Shown piece by piece: positions 55,512-64,000 of a stretch of DNA of 64,000 bases. Every line of letters starts with the position of its first letter. Position 1 is the stretch's first letter. Position numbers and translations under genes: made by a program. Source of the stretch: Thauera linaloolentis 47Lol = DSM 12138 (GTDB lineage Bacteria; Pseudomonadota; Gammaproteobacteria; Burkholderiales; Rhodocyclaceae); the NCBI RefSeq assembly GCF_000310205.1, contig NZ_AMXE01000006.1, positions 1 through 64,000 on the forward strand. Direction: 5' to 3'. The notes below the pieces were generated by a model. The model made no database searches. It was not told the DNA's origin and was given only the letters and a program-made list of their open reading frames with translations.

Positions 55512-56246
55512 ATGATGAAAAAACTCGTCGCCGGCAACTGGAAAATGAACGGCAGTCTTGCCGCGAACGAAGTCCTGCTTGCCGGCCTTCGCACGGTGCC
55601 GGAGGTCGACGTCGCGGTATGTGTTCCTTATCCGTATCTGGCGCAGCTCCAGCGGCGTCCGTCAGGGTTCGAGCTGGGGGCGCAGGACGTCAGCGAGTTC
55701 GCAGAGGGCGCCTATACCGGGGAAGTCAGCGCGGCCATGCTGCTGGATTTCGGCTGTCGCTACGTGATCGTTGGGCACTCCGAGCGGCGGGCGAGGTTCG
55801 GCGACGATGACCTGACGGTCGCCCGCAAGGCGCTGTCCGCGTTGTCGGCGGGCCTCGTGCCGATCGTCTGTGTCGGCGAAACCCTGGATGAGCGTGACGC
55901 GGGTGAGGTGTTTGGAGTCATCACGCGCCAGCTGGCCGCCGTGGGCGAGGTCTTGGGGACGGCGTGGCTGGGCCGGCTGGTGCTTGCGTATGAGCCTGTC
56001 TGGGCGATAGGTACGGGGCGCTCCGCCACGGCGGCGCAGGCCGGGGAGGTGCATGCCGCCATTCGTTCCTGGCTCGTGGAGCAGGGTGTGGATGCGGGAA
56101 CGGTCCGCATCCTGTACGGCGGCAGCGTGAAGCCCGACAATGCGGCAGAGCTCTTTTCGATGCCGAACGTGGACGGCGGACTGATCGGCGGAGCCTCGCT
56201 GGTCGCCGATGATTTCATGGCCATTTGCCGCGCGGCAGGGGTCTGA
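55512..56246 (+). CDS. tpiA: Triosephosphate isomerase
   Basis: A 244-residue TIM barrel. Substrate Lys and Asn are in LVAGNWKMNGS, catalytic His in VIVGHSERR, catalytic Glu in AYEPVWAIGTGRSAT, and the phosphate loop in YGGSVKPDNA. It interconverts dihydroxyacetone phosphate and glyceraldehyde 3-phosphate. Followed by secG after 31 bp, as in most betaproteobacteria. Confidence 0.97.
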   Translation: MMKKLVAGNWKMNGSLAANEVLLAGLRTVPEVDVAVCVPYPYLAQLQRRPSGFELGAQDVSEFAEGAYTGEVSAAMLLDFGCRYVIVGHSERRARFGDDDLTVARKALSALSAGLVPIVCVGETLDERDAGEVFGVITRQLAAVGEVLGTAWLGRLVLAYEPVWAIGTGRSATAAQAGEVHAAIRSWLVEQGVDAGTVRILYGGSVKPDNAAELFSMPNVDGGLIGGASLVADDFMAICRAAGV

Positions 56247-56277
56247 TCTTTCAACGAAGTGTTTTCTAGGGTTTGTG

Positions 56278-56637
56278 ATGGGTGACTATCTTTTTTCTCT
56301 CGTGCTGATCGTGCATGTCCTGGTCGGTCTCGGCGTGATCGGTCTTGTTCTTGTGCAGCACGGGAAAGGGGCCGACATGGGGGCAGCGTTTGGTAGCGGA
56401 TCGTCGGGCAGCCTGTTCGGCTCGTCCGGCTCCGCCAACTTCCTTAGCCGCACGACGGCTGTCCTCGCGACCGTCTTCTTCGCTACGAGCCTGGGTCTGA
56501 GCTACCTCGCCAGTGACAAGCCGGCTGCGCCATCGAGCGTCATGGAGGGGCTGCAGACGGCGCCGGCGCAGGAGGCTGTTCCTCCCGTTCCGTCCGTGCC
56601 TGGCGACGACTCCAAGGCGCAGTCGATCCCGAAATAA
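56278..56637 (+). CDS. secG: Protein translocase subunit SecG
   Basis: A 119-residue membrane protein with two helices (about residues 5-23 and 54-74) around a conserved loop: VLVQHGKGADMGAAFGSGSSGSLFGSSGSANFLSRTTA. It enhances SecYEG translocation. The C-terminal tail is Pro/Ala-rich. ATG 56278 with TAGGG upstream. Confidence 0.96.
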   Translation: MGDYLFSLVLIVHVLVGLGVIGLVLVQHGKGADMGAAFGSGSSGSLFGSSGSANFLSRTTAVLATVFFATSLGLSYLASDKPAAPSSVMEGLQTAPAQEAVPPVPSVPGDDSKAQSIPK

Positions 56638-56653
56638 ATGCGCATCCCGATCT

Positions 56654-56681
56654 TTGCGCACCGCGCAAAAGATCGTATAAT
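56654..56681 (+). promoter_or_regulatory. Promoter of tRNA-Leu
   Basis: TTGCGC (56654-56659) and TATAAT (56676-56681) with 16 bp spacing, 21 bp before the tRNA. Confidence 0.75.
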
Positions 56682-56702
56682 TGCTTGGCTTTGAAACAAA
56701 GC

Positions 56703-56787
56703 GCCGACGTGGTGAAATTGGTAGACACGCTATCTTGAGGGGGTAGTGGCGAAAGCCGTATGAGTTCGAGTCTCATCGTCGGCACCA
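56703..56787 (+). tRNA. tRNA-Leu (anticodon GAG)
   Basis: An 85-nt class II tRNA with a long variable arm and encoded CCA. Acceptor GCCGACG/CGTCGGC is fully paired, the D-arm has AAATTGGTAGACACG, and the anticodon loop CTTGAGG gives GAG for CTC/CTT codons. Its place between secG and nuoA is conserved in betaproteobacteria. Confidence 0.96.
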
Positions 56788-56799
56788 GATTACGGAGAG

Positions 56800-56822
56800 C
56801 GCCCGCTGTTGCGGGCGTTTCC
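56800..56822 (+). terminator. Hairpin between tRNA-Leu and nuoA
   Basis: CGCCCGC (56800-56806) and GCGGGCG (56811-56817) around TGTT, followed only by TTT. A terminator for the tRNA that could allow read-through into nuo; no separate nuo promoter is obvious in the next 65 bp. Confidence 0.6.
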
Positions 56823-56887
56823 ACGCAGAGCAGCCAAAACAATAATGGCAGCAATGAGGCTGTCAAACTTGCTAGGGGGTTTTGAAC

Positions 56888-57262
56888 ATGCTGGAAAATT
56901 ACTTTCCTGTCCTGATGTTCATGCTCGTGGGGTTAGGTTTCGGTATTGCTCCTGTAGTTCTCGGGCGAATTCTCGCTCCCTATCGTCCTGATAGCGAAAA
57001 GCTCTCTCCGTACGAATGCGGCTTCGAGGCGTTTGAAGACGCCCGCATGAAGTTCGACGTTCGGTACTACCTGATTGCCATTCTCTTCATTCTGTTTGAT
57101 CTGGAAATCGCCTTCCTGTTTCCGTGGGCGACGGTCTTCCAGGAGTTCATCGCCGCTGGCGAGCACGTCTGGTTCGTGTTTGGTTCGGTGATGGTCTTTC
57201 TTGCGATTCTGGTTGTCGGATACATCGTCGAGTGGAAGAACGGTGCGCTCGACTGGGAGTAA
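56888..57262 (+). CDS. nuoA: NADH-quinone oxidoreductase subunit A
   Basis: A 124-residue complex I membrane subunit with three helices and the conserved loop [34 protein letters not shown] (in parts), where the Cys lies near the quinone channel. ATG 56888 follows AGGGGG; a TTG two codons earlier is less likely. First gene of the nuo operon. Confidence 0.97.
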   Translation: MLENYFPVLMFMLVGLGFGIAPVVLGRILAPYRPDSEKLSPYECGFEAFEDARMKFDVRYYLIAILFILFDLEIAFLFPWATVFQEFIAAGEHVWFVFGSVMVFLAILVVGYIVEWKNGALDWE

Positions 57263-57265
57263 GGC

Positions 57266-57742
57266 ATGAGCATTGAGGGTGTCTTCCGCGAGGGTTTCGT
57301 CACGACTTCGCTCGACGCAGTAATCAACTGGACGCGCACGGGTTCGCTGTGGCCGATGACCTTCGGTCTGGCCTGTTGTGCGGTCGAGATGATCCATGCC
57401 GGCTGTGCGAGGTATGACCTCGATCGCTTCGGGGTGGTGTTTCGTCCCAGTCCGCGCCAGTCCGATCTGATGATCGTGGCCGGTACCCTGTGCAACAAGA
57501 TGGCGCCTGCGCTGCGCAAGGTCTACGACCAGATGTCGGAGCCTCGCTGGGTCATCTCGATGGGTTCCTGTGCCAACGGTGGTGGCTATTACCACTATTC
57601 CTATTCGGTCGTGCGTGGCTGCGATCGTATCGTGCCGGTCGATGTCTATGTGCCGGGCTGTCCGCCCACGGCTGAGGCGCTGATCTACGGCATTCTCCAG
57701 CTTCAGAACAAGATCAAGCGCACGAACACGATCGCGCGCTGA
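57266..57742 (+). CDS. nuoB: NADH-quinone oxidoreductase subunit B
   Basis: A 158-residue subunit holding the terminal 4Fe-4S cluster N2. The ligands are the tandem Cys pair in LACCAVEM, then Cys in [14 protein letters not shown] and [12 protein letters not shown]2 hands electrons to ubiquinone. It starts 3 bp after nuoA. Confidence 0.98.
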   Translation: MSIEGVFREGFVTTSLDAVINWTRTGSLWPMTFGLACCAVEMIHAGCARYDLDRFGVVFRPSPRQSDLMIVAGTLCNKMAPALRKVYDQMSEPRWVISMGSCANGGGYYHYSYSVVRGCDRIVPVDVYVPGCPPTAEALIYGILQLQNKIKRTNTIAR

Positions 57743-57756
57743 CGGGTGCCCCAGAC

Positions 57757-58362
57757 ATGAGTGCCAAGCTTGAACGCCTGAGCCAGAACCTGCGCGACGT
57801 ATTCGGCGAAACGCTGCAGTCCCTGGTGCTTGACTGTGGTGAAGTGACGATCGAGGTCGCTGCTTCGGACTATCTGCGTGTTGCCCGGACACTTCGGGAC
57901 CATGAGGACCTGCATTTCGAACAGCTGATCGATATCTCGGGTCTCGATTTCTCCGCCTACGGCAATGCCTCCTGGACGGGCAAGCGCTTTGCGTCCTCTG
58001 CCCACTTGACGTCCATTCGCCACAACTGGCGCTTGCGCTTGCGCGCGTTCGCCGAAGACGAGGCTTTCCCGGTGCTGGACTCGGTCGTGGAGATCTGGCC
58101 CAGCGCGAACTGGTTCGAGCGCGAGTCCTTTGACCTGTATGGCATCATGTACGCTGGTCATCCGGATCTGCGCCGCATCCTGACCGACTATGGCTTCGTC
58201 GGGCACCCGTTCCGCAAGGATTTCCCCGTGTCGGGTTATGTCGAAATGCGCTACGACCCCGAGCAGGGCCGGGTCGTCTATCAGCCGGTCACCATCGAGC
58301 CGCGCGAGAACACGCCGCGCATCGTGCGCGAAGAGAACTACGGGGACGTCGGCCATGGCTGA
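57757..58362 (+). CDS. nuoC: NADH-quinone oxidoreductase subunit C
   Basis: A 201-residue peripheral-arm subunit. The signature is [35 protein letters not shown] (in parts); the C-terminal end YGDVGHG is normal. It is separate from nuoD, unlike the fused NuoCD of E. coli. Its last 8 nt overlap nuoD. Confidence 0.97.
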   Translation: MSAKLERLSQNLRDVFGETLQSLVLDCGEVTIEVAASDYLRVARTLRDHEDLHFEQLIDISGLDFSAYGNASWTGKRFASSAHLTSIRHNWRLRLRAFAEDEAFPVLDSVVEIWPSANWFERESFDLYGIMYAGHPDLRRILTDYGFVGHPFRKDFPVSGYVEMRYDPEQGRVVYQPVTIEPRENTPRIVREENYGDVGHG

Positions 58363-59608
58363 GATCCGCAACTACACGATCAACTTCGGTCCGCAGCATC
58401 CGTCTGCGCATGGTGTTCTGCGTCTGGTGCTCGAACTCGACGGCGAAGTCGTCGAGCGTGCCGATCCTCACATCGGCCTGCTGCACCGCGGTACCGAGAA
58501 GCTCGCCGAGACCCGTACCTGGGTGCAGTCGGTCCCGTACATGGATCGTCTCGACTACGTGTCGATGATGTGCAACGAGCATGCATACTGTATGGCCATC
58601 GAGCGCCTGCTTGGCGTTCAGGTGCCTGAGCGGGCGCAGTACATCCGCGTGATGTTCGACGAGATCACGCGTATCCTGAACCATCTGCTCAATATCGGTA
58701 CCCACGCGCTCGACATCGGTGCGATGACGATGGTGCTCTACACGTTCCGTGAACGCGAAGACCTGATGGATGCCTATGAGGCGGTTTCGGGGGCGCGGAT
58801 GCATGCGGCGTATTACCGTCCGGGCGGCGTCTATCGCGACCTGCCGGACCGGATGCCGAAGTACGAGGTGAACAAGTTCAAGAACGAGAAGACTGTTCGT
58901 GAACTGAATGCCGCGCGTGAAGGATCGTTGCTCGATTTTCTCGAGGACTTCACCAGTCGTTTTCCGACCTACTGCGACGAATACGAAACGCTTCTGACCG
59001 ACAACCGGATCTGGAAGCAGCGGACCGTGGGTATCGGTGTCGTTTCTCCGGAGCAGGCGCTTGCCTGGGGCTTCACCGGGCCGATGCTGCGCGGCTCAGG
59101 CATTGCCTGGGATCTGCGCAAGAAGCAGCCTTACGAAGTCTATGACCGCATGGACTTCGACATCCCCATCGGCAAGAACGGCGATTGCTACGATCGTTAC
59201 CTGTGTCGCATGGAAGAAATGCGCCAGTCGAACCGCATCGTCAGGCAATGCATCGACTGGCTGCGCAAGAATCCCGGTCCGGTCATCACCGACAACCATA
59301 AGGTGGCGCCGCCTTCCCGTGAGGACATGAAGTCCAACATGGAAGAGCTGATCCACCATTTCAAGCTTTTCACCGAAGGCATTCACGTCCCCAAGGGCGA
59401 AGTGTATGCCGCGGTCGAACATCCGAAGGGCGAATTCGGCGTGTATGCGGTTTCGGATGGCGCGAACAAGCCGTACCGCCTCAAGCTGCGGGCGCCGGGA
59501 TTCGCGCACCTCGCCGCGATGGACGACATCGCACGCGGACACATGATCGCGGACGTCGTCGCCATCATCGGCACGATGGATGTCGTGTTTGGCGAGATCG
59601 ACCGCTGA
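58355..59608 (+). CDS. nuoD: NADH-quinone oxidoreductase subunit D
   Basis: A 417-residue 49-kDa subunit that forms the quinone pocket with NuoB. It opens [28 protein letters not shown] (HxxH loop near the quinone head group), with [10 protein letters not shown] and the C-terminal [13 protein letters not shown] 58355 lies inside nuoC. Confidence 0.98.
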   Translation: MAEIRNYTINFGPQHPSAHGVLRLVLELDGEVVERADPHIGLLHRGTEKLAETRTWVQSVPYMDRLDYVSMMCNEHAYCMAIERLLGVQVPERAQYIRVMFDEITRILNHLLNIGTHALDIGAMTMVLYTFREREDLMDAYEAVSGARMHAAYYRPGGVYRDLPDRMPKYEVNKFKNEKTVRELNAAREGSLLDFLEDFTSRFPTYCDEYETLLTDNRIWKQRTVGIGVVSPEQALAWGFTGPMLRGSGIAWDLRKKQPYEVYDRMDFDIPIGKNGDCYDRYLCRMEEMRQSNRIVRQCIDWLRKNPGPVITDNHKVAPPSREDMKSNMEELIHHFKLFTEGIHVPKGEVYAAVEHPKGEFGVYAVSDGANKPYRLKLRAPGFAHLAAMDDIARGHMIADVVAIIGTMDVVFGEIDR

Positions 59609-59684
59609 GGTCGATCGCTCACCGCGCCATGGGCGTGTCATCCGCTAACAAGAGTCGGCAGGCTATCCGGAAGATCAAAACGAA

Positions 59685-60164
59685 ATGCTGAGCCAGGAAT
59701 CCTTGCAACAGATCGATCGAGAGATCGCCAAGTATCCACCCGATCAGAAGCAGTCGGCAGTGATGGCTGCGCTGAGGATCGCGCAGGTCGAGAAGGGATG
59801 GTTGCCGAAGGAACTCATCGAGTTCGTGGCCCGTTACCTCGAGATGCCGCCGATCGCTGCGTATGAGGTGGCCAGCTTCTACAACATGTACGATCTTGAG
59901 CCGGTCGGCCGCCACAAGATCACCGTATGCACCAACCTGCCCTGTGCCCTGTCCGGCGGCGTCCATGCAGCCGAGTACGTCAAGCAGAAGCTTGGGATCG
60001 ATTTCAACGAGACCACGCCTGACGGCAAGTTCACGCTGAAGGAAGGTGAGTGCATGGGGGCCTGTGGTGATGCGCCGGTGCTGCTGGTAAACAATCATCA
60101 GATGTGCAGCTGGATGACCACCGAGAAGATCGACCAGATGCTGGCGGACCTGGACAAGAAATGA
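59685..60164 (+). CDS. nuoE: NADH-quinone oxidoreductase subunit E
   Basis: A 159-residue 24-kDa-type subunit with the 2Fe-2S cluster N1a. The four Cys are in [12 protein letters not shown] and [16 protein letters not shown]. It works with NuoF and NuoG in the NADH module. Its stop overlaps nuoF (ATGA); a 76-bp gap separates it from nuoD. Confidence 0.97.
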   Translation: MLSQESLQQIDREIAKYPPDQKQSAVMAALRIAQVEKGWLPKELIEFVARYLEMPPIAAYEVASFYNMYDLEPVGRHKITVCTNLPCALSGGVHAAEYVKQKLGIDFNETTPDGKFTLKEGECMGACGDAPVLLVNNHQMCSWMTTEKIDQMLADLDKK

Positions 60165-61480
60165 GTACGCAAGGAATGATCCTCGCCGGCTGTGACGGCG
60201 ACCGCGCCTGGCGGCTCCAGGACTATGTCGCGCGTGGCGGATATTCGGCGCTCAAGAGAATCGTCGCCGAGAAGACGCCGCAGGATGCCATCATTGCGGA
60301 ACTGAAGGCGTCGGTCCTGCGCGGCCGTGGGGGCGCGGGCTTCCCCACTGGCCTCAAGTGGAGCTTCATGCCGCGCTCGTTCCCGGGTGACAAGTATCTC
60401 GCCTGCAATTCGGATGAAGGCGAGCCGGGTACGTTCAAGGACCGCGACATCCTGCGCTACAACCCGCACAGCGTCATCGAAGGCATGACCATCGCTGCCT
60501 ACGCGATGGGTGCGGCCCGCGGCTATAACTACATCCATGGCGAGATCTTCGAGATTTATCAGCGCTTCGAGGATGCCCTGGCAGAGGCGCGCGAAGCCGG
60601 ACTGATCGGGCAGAACATCCTCGGTTCGGATTTCTCCTTCGAGCTCTTCGCCCACCATGGTTACGGCGCCTACATCTGCGGTGAGGAAACGGCGCTGCTC
60701 GAATCGATCGAAGGCAAGAAGGGGCAGCCGCGCTTCAAGCCGCCGTTCCCGGCGAGCTACGGCCTGTATGGCAAGCCGACCACGATCAACAACACCGAGA
60801 CCTTCGCTTCGGTGCCGTTCATCATGAACATGGGCGGCGAGGCCTTCCTTAACCTCGGCAAGCCCAACAACGGCGGCATGAAGCTGTTCTCGATCTCTGG
60901 GCACGTCAATCGCCCCGGCAACTACGAGATTCCGCTCGGTACGCCGTTCTCGGAACTGCTCGAGATGGCGGGCGGAATGCGTGGCGGCCGCAAGCTGAAG
61001 GCGGTGATCCCGGGCGGTTCGTCGTCGCCGGTCCTTCCCGGCAGCGTGATGATGGACTGCACGATGGACTACGACTCGATCTCGAAGGCGGGGTCCATGC
61101 TCGGTTCGGGCGCGGTCATCGTCATGGATGAGACCACCTGCATGGTCAAGGCGCTCGAGCGCCTGTCCTACTTCTATTTCGAGGAATCCTGCGGGCAGTG
61201 CACGCCGTGCCGGGAAGGCACGGGCTGGCTGTATCGCGTGGTCCATCGCATCGAGAATGGTCTCGGGCGCGAGGATGACCTCGATCTGCTCAACTCGGTC
61301 ACCGCCAACATCATGGGCCGCACGATCTGCGCGCTGGGCGACGCCGCATCCATGCCGGTGCAGAGTTTCGTCAAGCATTTCGGCGCCGAGTTCGCATACC
61401 ACATCGAAAACAAGAAGTGCCTCGTGCCGCATGAAGTGCAGCGCGCTGGCAGTCAAATCTACGTGAGCCCGTCATGCTAG
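60161..61480 (+). CDS. nuoF: NADH-quinone oxidoreductase subunit F
   Basis: A 439-residue subunit that oxidises NADH. NADH/FMN motifs are [17 protein letters not shown] and [15 protein letters not shown], with [13 protein letters not shown]-like [18 protein letters not shown], and the 4Fe-4S (N3) ligands are in [12 protein letters not shown] plus a later Cys (TICALGDAA). Its end overlaps nuoG by 7 nt. Confidence 0.98.
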   Translation: MSTQGMILAGCDGDRAWRLQDYVARGGYSALKRIVAEKTPQDAIIAELKASVLRGRGGAGFPTGLKWSFMPRSFPGDKYLACNSDEGEPGTFKDRDILRYNPHSVIEGMTIAAYAMGAARGYNYIHGEIFEIYQRFEDALAEAREAGLIGQNILGSDFSFELFAHHGYGAYICGEETALLESIEGKKGQPRFKPPFPASYGLYGKPTTINNTETFASVPFIMNMGGEAFLNLGKPNNGGMKLFSISGHVNRPGNYEIPLGTPFSELLEMAGGMRGGRKLKAVIPGGSSSPVLPGSVMMDCTMDYDSISKAGSMLGSGAVIVMDETTCMVKALERLSYFYFEESCGQCTPCREGTGWLYRVVHRIENGLGREDDLDLLNSVTANIMGRTICALGDAASMPVQSFVKHFGAEFAYHIENKKCLVPHEVQRAGSQIYVSPSC

Positions 61481-63813
61481 AGATCGAAATCGACGGCAAG
61501 CAGGTCCAGGTCGACGACGGCAGCACCGTGATGGATGCCGCCGCGCTCGCAGGCGCCTACATTCCGCACTTCTGCTACCACAAGAAACTGTCCATCGCGG
61601 CCAACTGCCGGATGTGCTTGGTACAGGTGGAAAAGGCGCCGAAGCCGCTGCCGGCCTGTGCCACGCCCGTGACCAACGGGATGAAGGTGTGGACCCATTC
61701 GGAACTTGCCGTGAAAGCCCAGAAGGGCGTCATGGAGTTCCTGCTGATCAACCACCCGCTCGATTGCCCGATCTGCGACCAGGGTGGCGAATGCCAATTG
61801 CAGGATCTTGCGGTCGGTTATGGTTCTTCGGCTTCGCGCTACCAGGAAGAGAAGCGCGTCGTCTTCAACAAGAACCTCGGCTCGCTCGTGTCGACCGACA
61901 TGACGCGCTGCATCAACTGCACGCGTTGCGTTCGCTTCACGGCCGAGATTGCCGGAGAAATGGAGCTCGGCCAGGCTTTCCGCGGCGAGCACGCGGAGAT
62001 CATGCCCTTCATCGAGAAGACCATCGACTCGGAGCTGTCGGGCAACATCATCGACCTCTGCCCGGTGGGCGCGCTGACCTCGAAGCCTTTCCGCTTCGCC
62101 GCGCGGACTTGGGAGCTTTCGCGCCGCAGGACGGTGAGCCCGCATGATTCGCTCGGCTCCAATCTCATCGTTCAGACCAAGCATGACGTGGTCAAGCGTG
62201 TGCTGCCCTTCGAGAACGAAGAGATCAACGAATGCTGGCTGTCCGACAAGGATCGTTTCTCCTACGAGGCGCTCAACAGCGATGAACGCCTTGCTGCCCC
62301 GATGATCAAGCAGGGCGGGGAATGGAAGCGGGTCGACTGGCAGGCTGCGCTCGAATTCGTCGCCACCGGCCTGCGCGGCATCGCGAAGGACCATGGGGGG
62401 GATTCGATCGGCGCCCTCGCGTCGCCGCATTCCACGATCGAAGAACTCTATCTGCTGCAGAAACTGGCGCGCGGCCTGGGGTCGGACAATGTCGACTTCC
62501 GCCTGCGGCAGTCGGACTTCCGCGCCGACGGAAAGCGCGCGGGCGCACCGTGGCTGGGCATGCCGGTCGCGGGGGTCAAGGATTTGAACCGGCTGCTGGT
62601 CGTTGGCAGCTTCCTGCGCAAGGATGCGCCGCTGCTCGCCCAGCGTGTGCGGCAGGCGACCAAGAAAGGGCTGCACGTCAGCGCGATCGGTCCGAATGCC
62701 GAAGAGTGGCTGCTGCCGGTCAGGCACCGGGCACTGGTCGCGCCGTCGGCGATGGTTTCCACGCTGGCGCAGGTTGTGGCCGCGCTGGCCGAGGAAAAGG
62801 CTGGCGAAGTGTCGGTCGCGCTGGTTGGCAAACTACCTGCGCAGATTTCCGAGGAGGCGCGTGCGATCGCGCAAAGTCTCGCATCGGGCCGGAAGATTGC
62901 GGTCTGGCTCGGCAACCTGGCCTCGCAGCATGAACGCGCCAGCGAACTGCAGATGCTTGCCCAGGAAGTGGCCCGTCTCACGGGGGGCAGCTTCGGCTTC
63001 ATCGGCGAGGCGGCGAACAGTGTCGGCGGCTACCTGGCCGGTGCGATTCCCGCGAATGGCGGACTCGACGCGGCCGCCATGATCGAGCAGGGGCGCAAAG
63101 CCTATGTCGTGCTCGGTGCGGAGCCCGCATTCGATTTCGCCAATCCTTCGGCCGCGACCGCGGCGTTGGGTTCGGCCCAGTTGGTCGTCAGCCTGACCGC
63201 ATTCGATTCGGCTTCGCTGCGCGGCGTGGCGGACGTGATGCTGCCGATCGCGCCCTTTACCGAAACCTCCGGCACTTACGTGAATTGCGAGGGGCGCGTG
63301 CAGAGCTTCAATGCCGTCGCCCGTTCTCAGGGAGAGACCCGCCCGGCCTGGAAGGTACTGCGCGTGCTCGGCAACCTGCTTTCCCTGGAGGGTTTCTTGC
63401 AGGCCGACTCCGAGGCCGTGCGCGAAGAGGCCCTGGGAACGGAGCCGGCATCGAGGCTCGGCAACGCGATCGAAGGCATCATCGTTTCCGCTGCCGCAGC
63501 TCCGGCCAATGCGCTGGAGCGCGTGGCCGATGTGCCCATCTACTTTGCCGATCCGATCGTCCGTCGCGCCGGCTCGCTGCAGAAGACCCGGGACGCGAAA
63601 GCGCCGGCGGCGCGCATCGCACCGGCGACCCTGGCTGCGCTCGGTATCGCCGAGGGCGATCGCGTCAGGGTTACGCAGGGCGCTGCCTCGGCTGAACTTG
63701 TGGCACAGGCCGACCCGGCGCTGGCTGCGGGTTGTGTGAGAATTGCGGCGGCGCACATCACGACCGCGACGCTCGGCGCGATGAGCGGTGAACTCAGCTT
63801 GGAGCGTGCCTGA
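61474..63813 (+). CDS. nuoG: NADH-quinone oxidoreductase subunit G
   Basis: A 779-residue subunit with several iron-sulfur clusters. The N-terminal 2Fe-2S domain has [21 protein letters not shown] His-Cys3 motif site ([18 protein letters not shown]) and 4Fe-4S ligands ([26 protein letters not shown]) follow. The C-terminal molybdopterin-oxidoreductase-like domain has lost the cofactor. The gene ends in TGATG, shared with nuoH. Confidence 0.98.
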   Translation: MLEIEIDGKQVQVDDGSTVMDAAALAGAYIPHFCYHKKLSIAANCRMCLVQVEKAPKPLPACATPVTNGMKVWTHSELAVKAQKGVMEFLLINHPLDCPICDQGGECQLQDLAVGYGSSASRYQEEKRVVFNKNLGSLVSTDMTRCINCTRCVRFTAEIAGEMELGQAFRGEHAEIMPFIEKTIDSELSGNIIDLCPVGALTSKPFRFAARTWELSRRRTVSPHDSLGSNLIVQTKHDVVKRVLPFENEEINECWLSDKDRFSYEALNSDERLAAPMIKQGGEWKRVDWQAALEFVATGLRGIAKDHGGDSIGALASPHSTIEELYLLQKLARGLGSDNVDFRLRQSDFRADGKRAGAPWLGMPVAGVKDLNRLLVVGSFLRKDAPLLAQRVRQATKKGLHVSAIGPNAEEWLLPVRHRALVAPSAMVSTLAQVVAALAEEKAGEVSVALVGKLPAQISEEARAIAQSLASGRKIAVWLGNLASQHERASELQMLAQEVARLTGGSFGFIGEAANSVGGYLAGAIPANGGLDAAAMIEQGRKAYVVLGAEPAFDFANPSAATAALGSAQLVVSLTAFDSASLRGVADVMLPIAPFTETSGTYVNCEGRVQSFNAVARSQGETRPAWKVLRVLGNLLSLEGFLQADSEAVREEALGTEPASRLGNAIEGIIVSAAAAPANALERVADVPIYFADPIVRRAGSLQKTRDAKAPAARIAPATLAALGIAEGDRVRVTQGAASAELVAQADPALAAGCVRIAAAHITTATLGAMSGELSLERA

Positions 63814-64000
63814 TGGAATCGTTGCTGCAACCTGTCGCCGAGTTCTTCGGCCCCGCCTGGCCTGCCGTATGGACGCTGGCCAAGATCGTCGCCATCATTG
63901 CGCCGCTGATGATCGCAGTGGCCTACCTGACGCTGGCCGAGCGTAAGGTCATCGGCTACATGCAGGTCCGGATCGGCCCCAACCGCGTCGGCCCGAAGGG
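63813..64000 (+). CDS. nuoH: NADH-quinone oxidoreductase subunit H (5' part)
   Basis: The first 62 residues, running off the right edge. It has a first helix ([20 protein letters not shown]) and the family signature [22 protein letters not shown], part of the quinone-entry region. The start overlaps the nuoG stop by one base. Confidence 0.97.
   Translation, partial: MESLLQPVAEFFGPAWPAVWTLAKIVAIIAPLMIAVAYLTLAERKVIGYMQVRIGPNRVGPK

Overview
The window is a 64 kb stretch of chromosome with high G+C content, dense ordinary coding, and no mobile elements, integrases, transposases or CRISPR repeats. The block hemH-hrcA-nadK-recN-(fur)-bamE-dapB-carA-carB-greA-(yhbY)-rlmE-ftsH-folP-glmM-pstSCAB-tpiA-secG-tRNA-Leu-nuoA.. 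matches the usual betaproteobacterial order. Together with cytochrome bd, a Rieske protein, sulfide-oxidation genes and ubiquinone chemistry, it points to a respiratory betaproteobacterium, most likely of the Azoarcus/Thauera/Rhodocyclales type. The genus is an inference from gene content and protein style, not from a search.

Layout. 1-2800: end of a Sua5-type tRNA-modification gene, tRNA-Ala(CGC), and a metal-homeostasis patch. That patch holds a GDT1-family exporter behind a yybP-ykoY (Mn) riboswitch and a dmeRF Ni/Co repressor-efflux pair with a C6-tract operator. 2829-13424: a redox/sulfur patch. It contains a YghU-type GST, an operon of Tat-exported type II sulfide:quinone oxidoreductase + small membrane protein + periplasmic rhodanese, the cytochrome bd operon cydP-cydA-cydB-cydX-ybgE behind an FNR box, an orphan Rieske gene behind a structured RNA element, and a persulfide-dioxygenase-like MBL protein overlapping a SulP transporter. 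13504-31700: mixed housekeeping and accessory genes (DUF2141, gstA, a GGDEF cyclase, a TerB/DUF697 protein, a ProQ-type RNA chaperone, an SOS-box-controlled 53-residue membrane protein, tRNA-Thr, tRNA-fMet, a lipoprotein, sodC, a NYN-LOTUS protein, a glycerophosphodiesterase, a ChaN-PDZ protein, an M1-like peptidase, mltB, DUF475, ubiG, ompA, mtaD). 31911-56640: a Ser/Thr kinase and the conserved housekeeping run. 56703-64000: tRNA-Leu(GAG) and nuoABCDEFG plus the start of nuoH.

How the genes may work together. SQR would pass electrons from sulfide to ubiquinone. Cytochrome bd, known in general to tolerate sulfide, could then oxidise the quinol. Rhodanese and the MBL dioxygenase could process the sulfane sulfur, and SulP could move the oxyanion product. 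Complex I at the far end is the main NADH entry point into the same quinone pool. Phosphate supply (Pho box, pstSCAB), iron control (fur) and outer-membrane assembly (bamE) are standard.

The observations I would check first are the LexA-controlled 53-residue membrane protein at 18365-18526, the approximately 105-nt structured RNA/terminator at 10037-10141, the sulfide/bd/Rieske neighbourhood with its CRP-like and FNR-like palindromes, and the promoter-proximal terminator in the carA leader.
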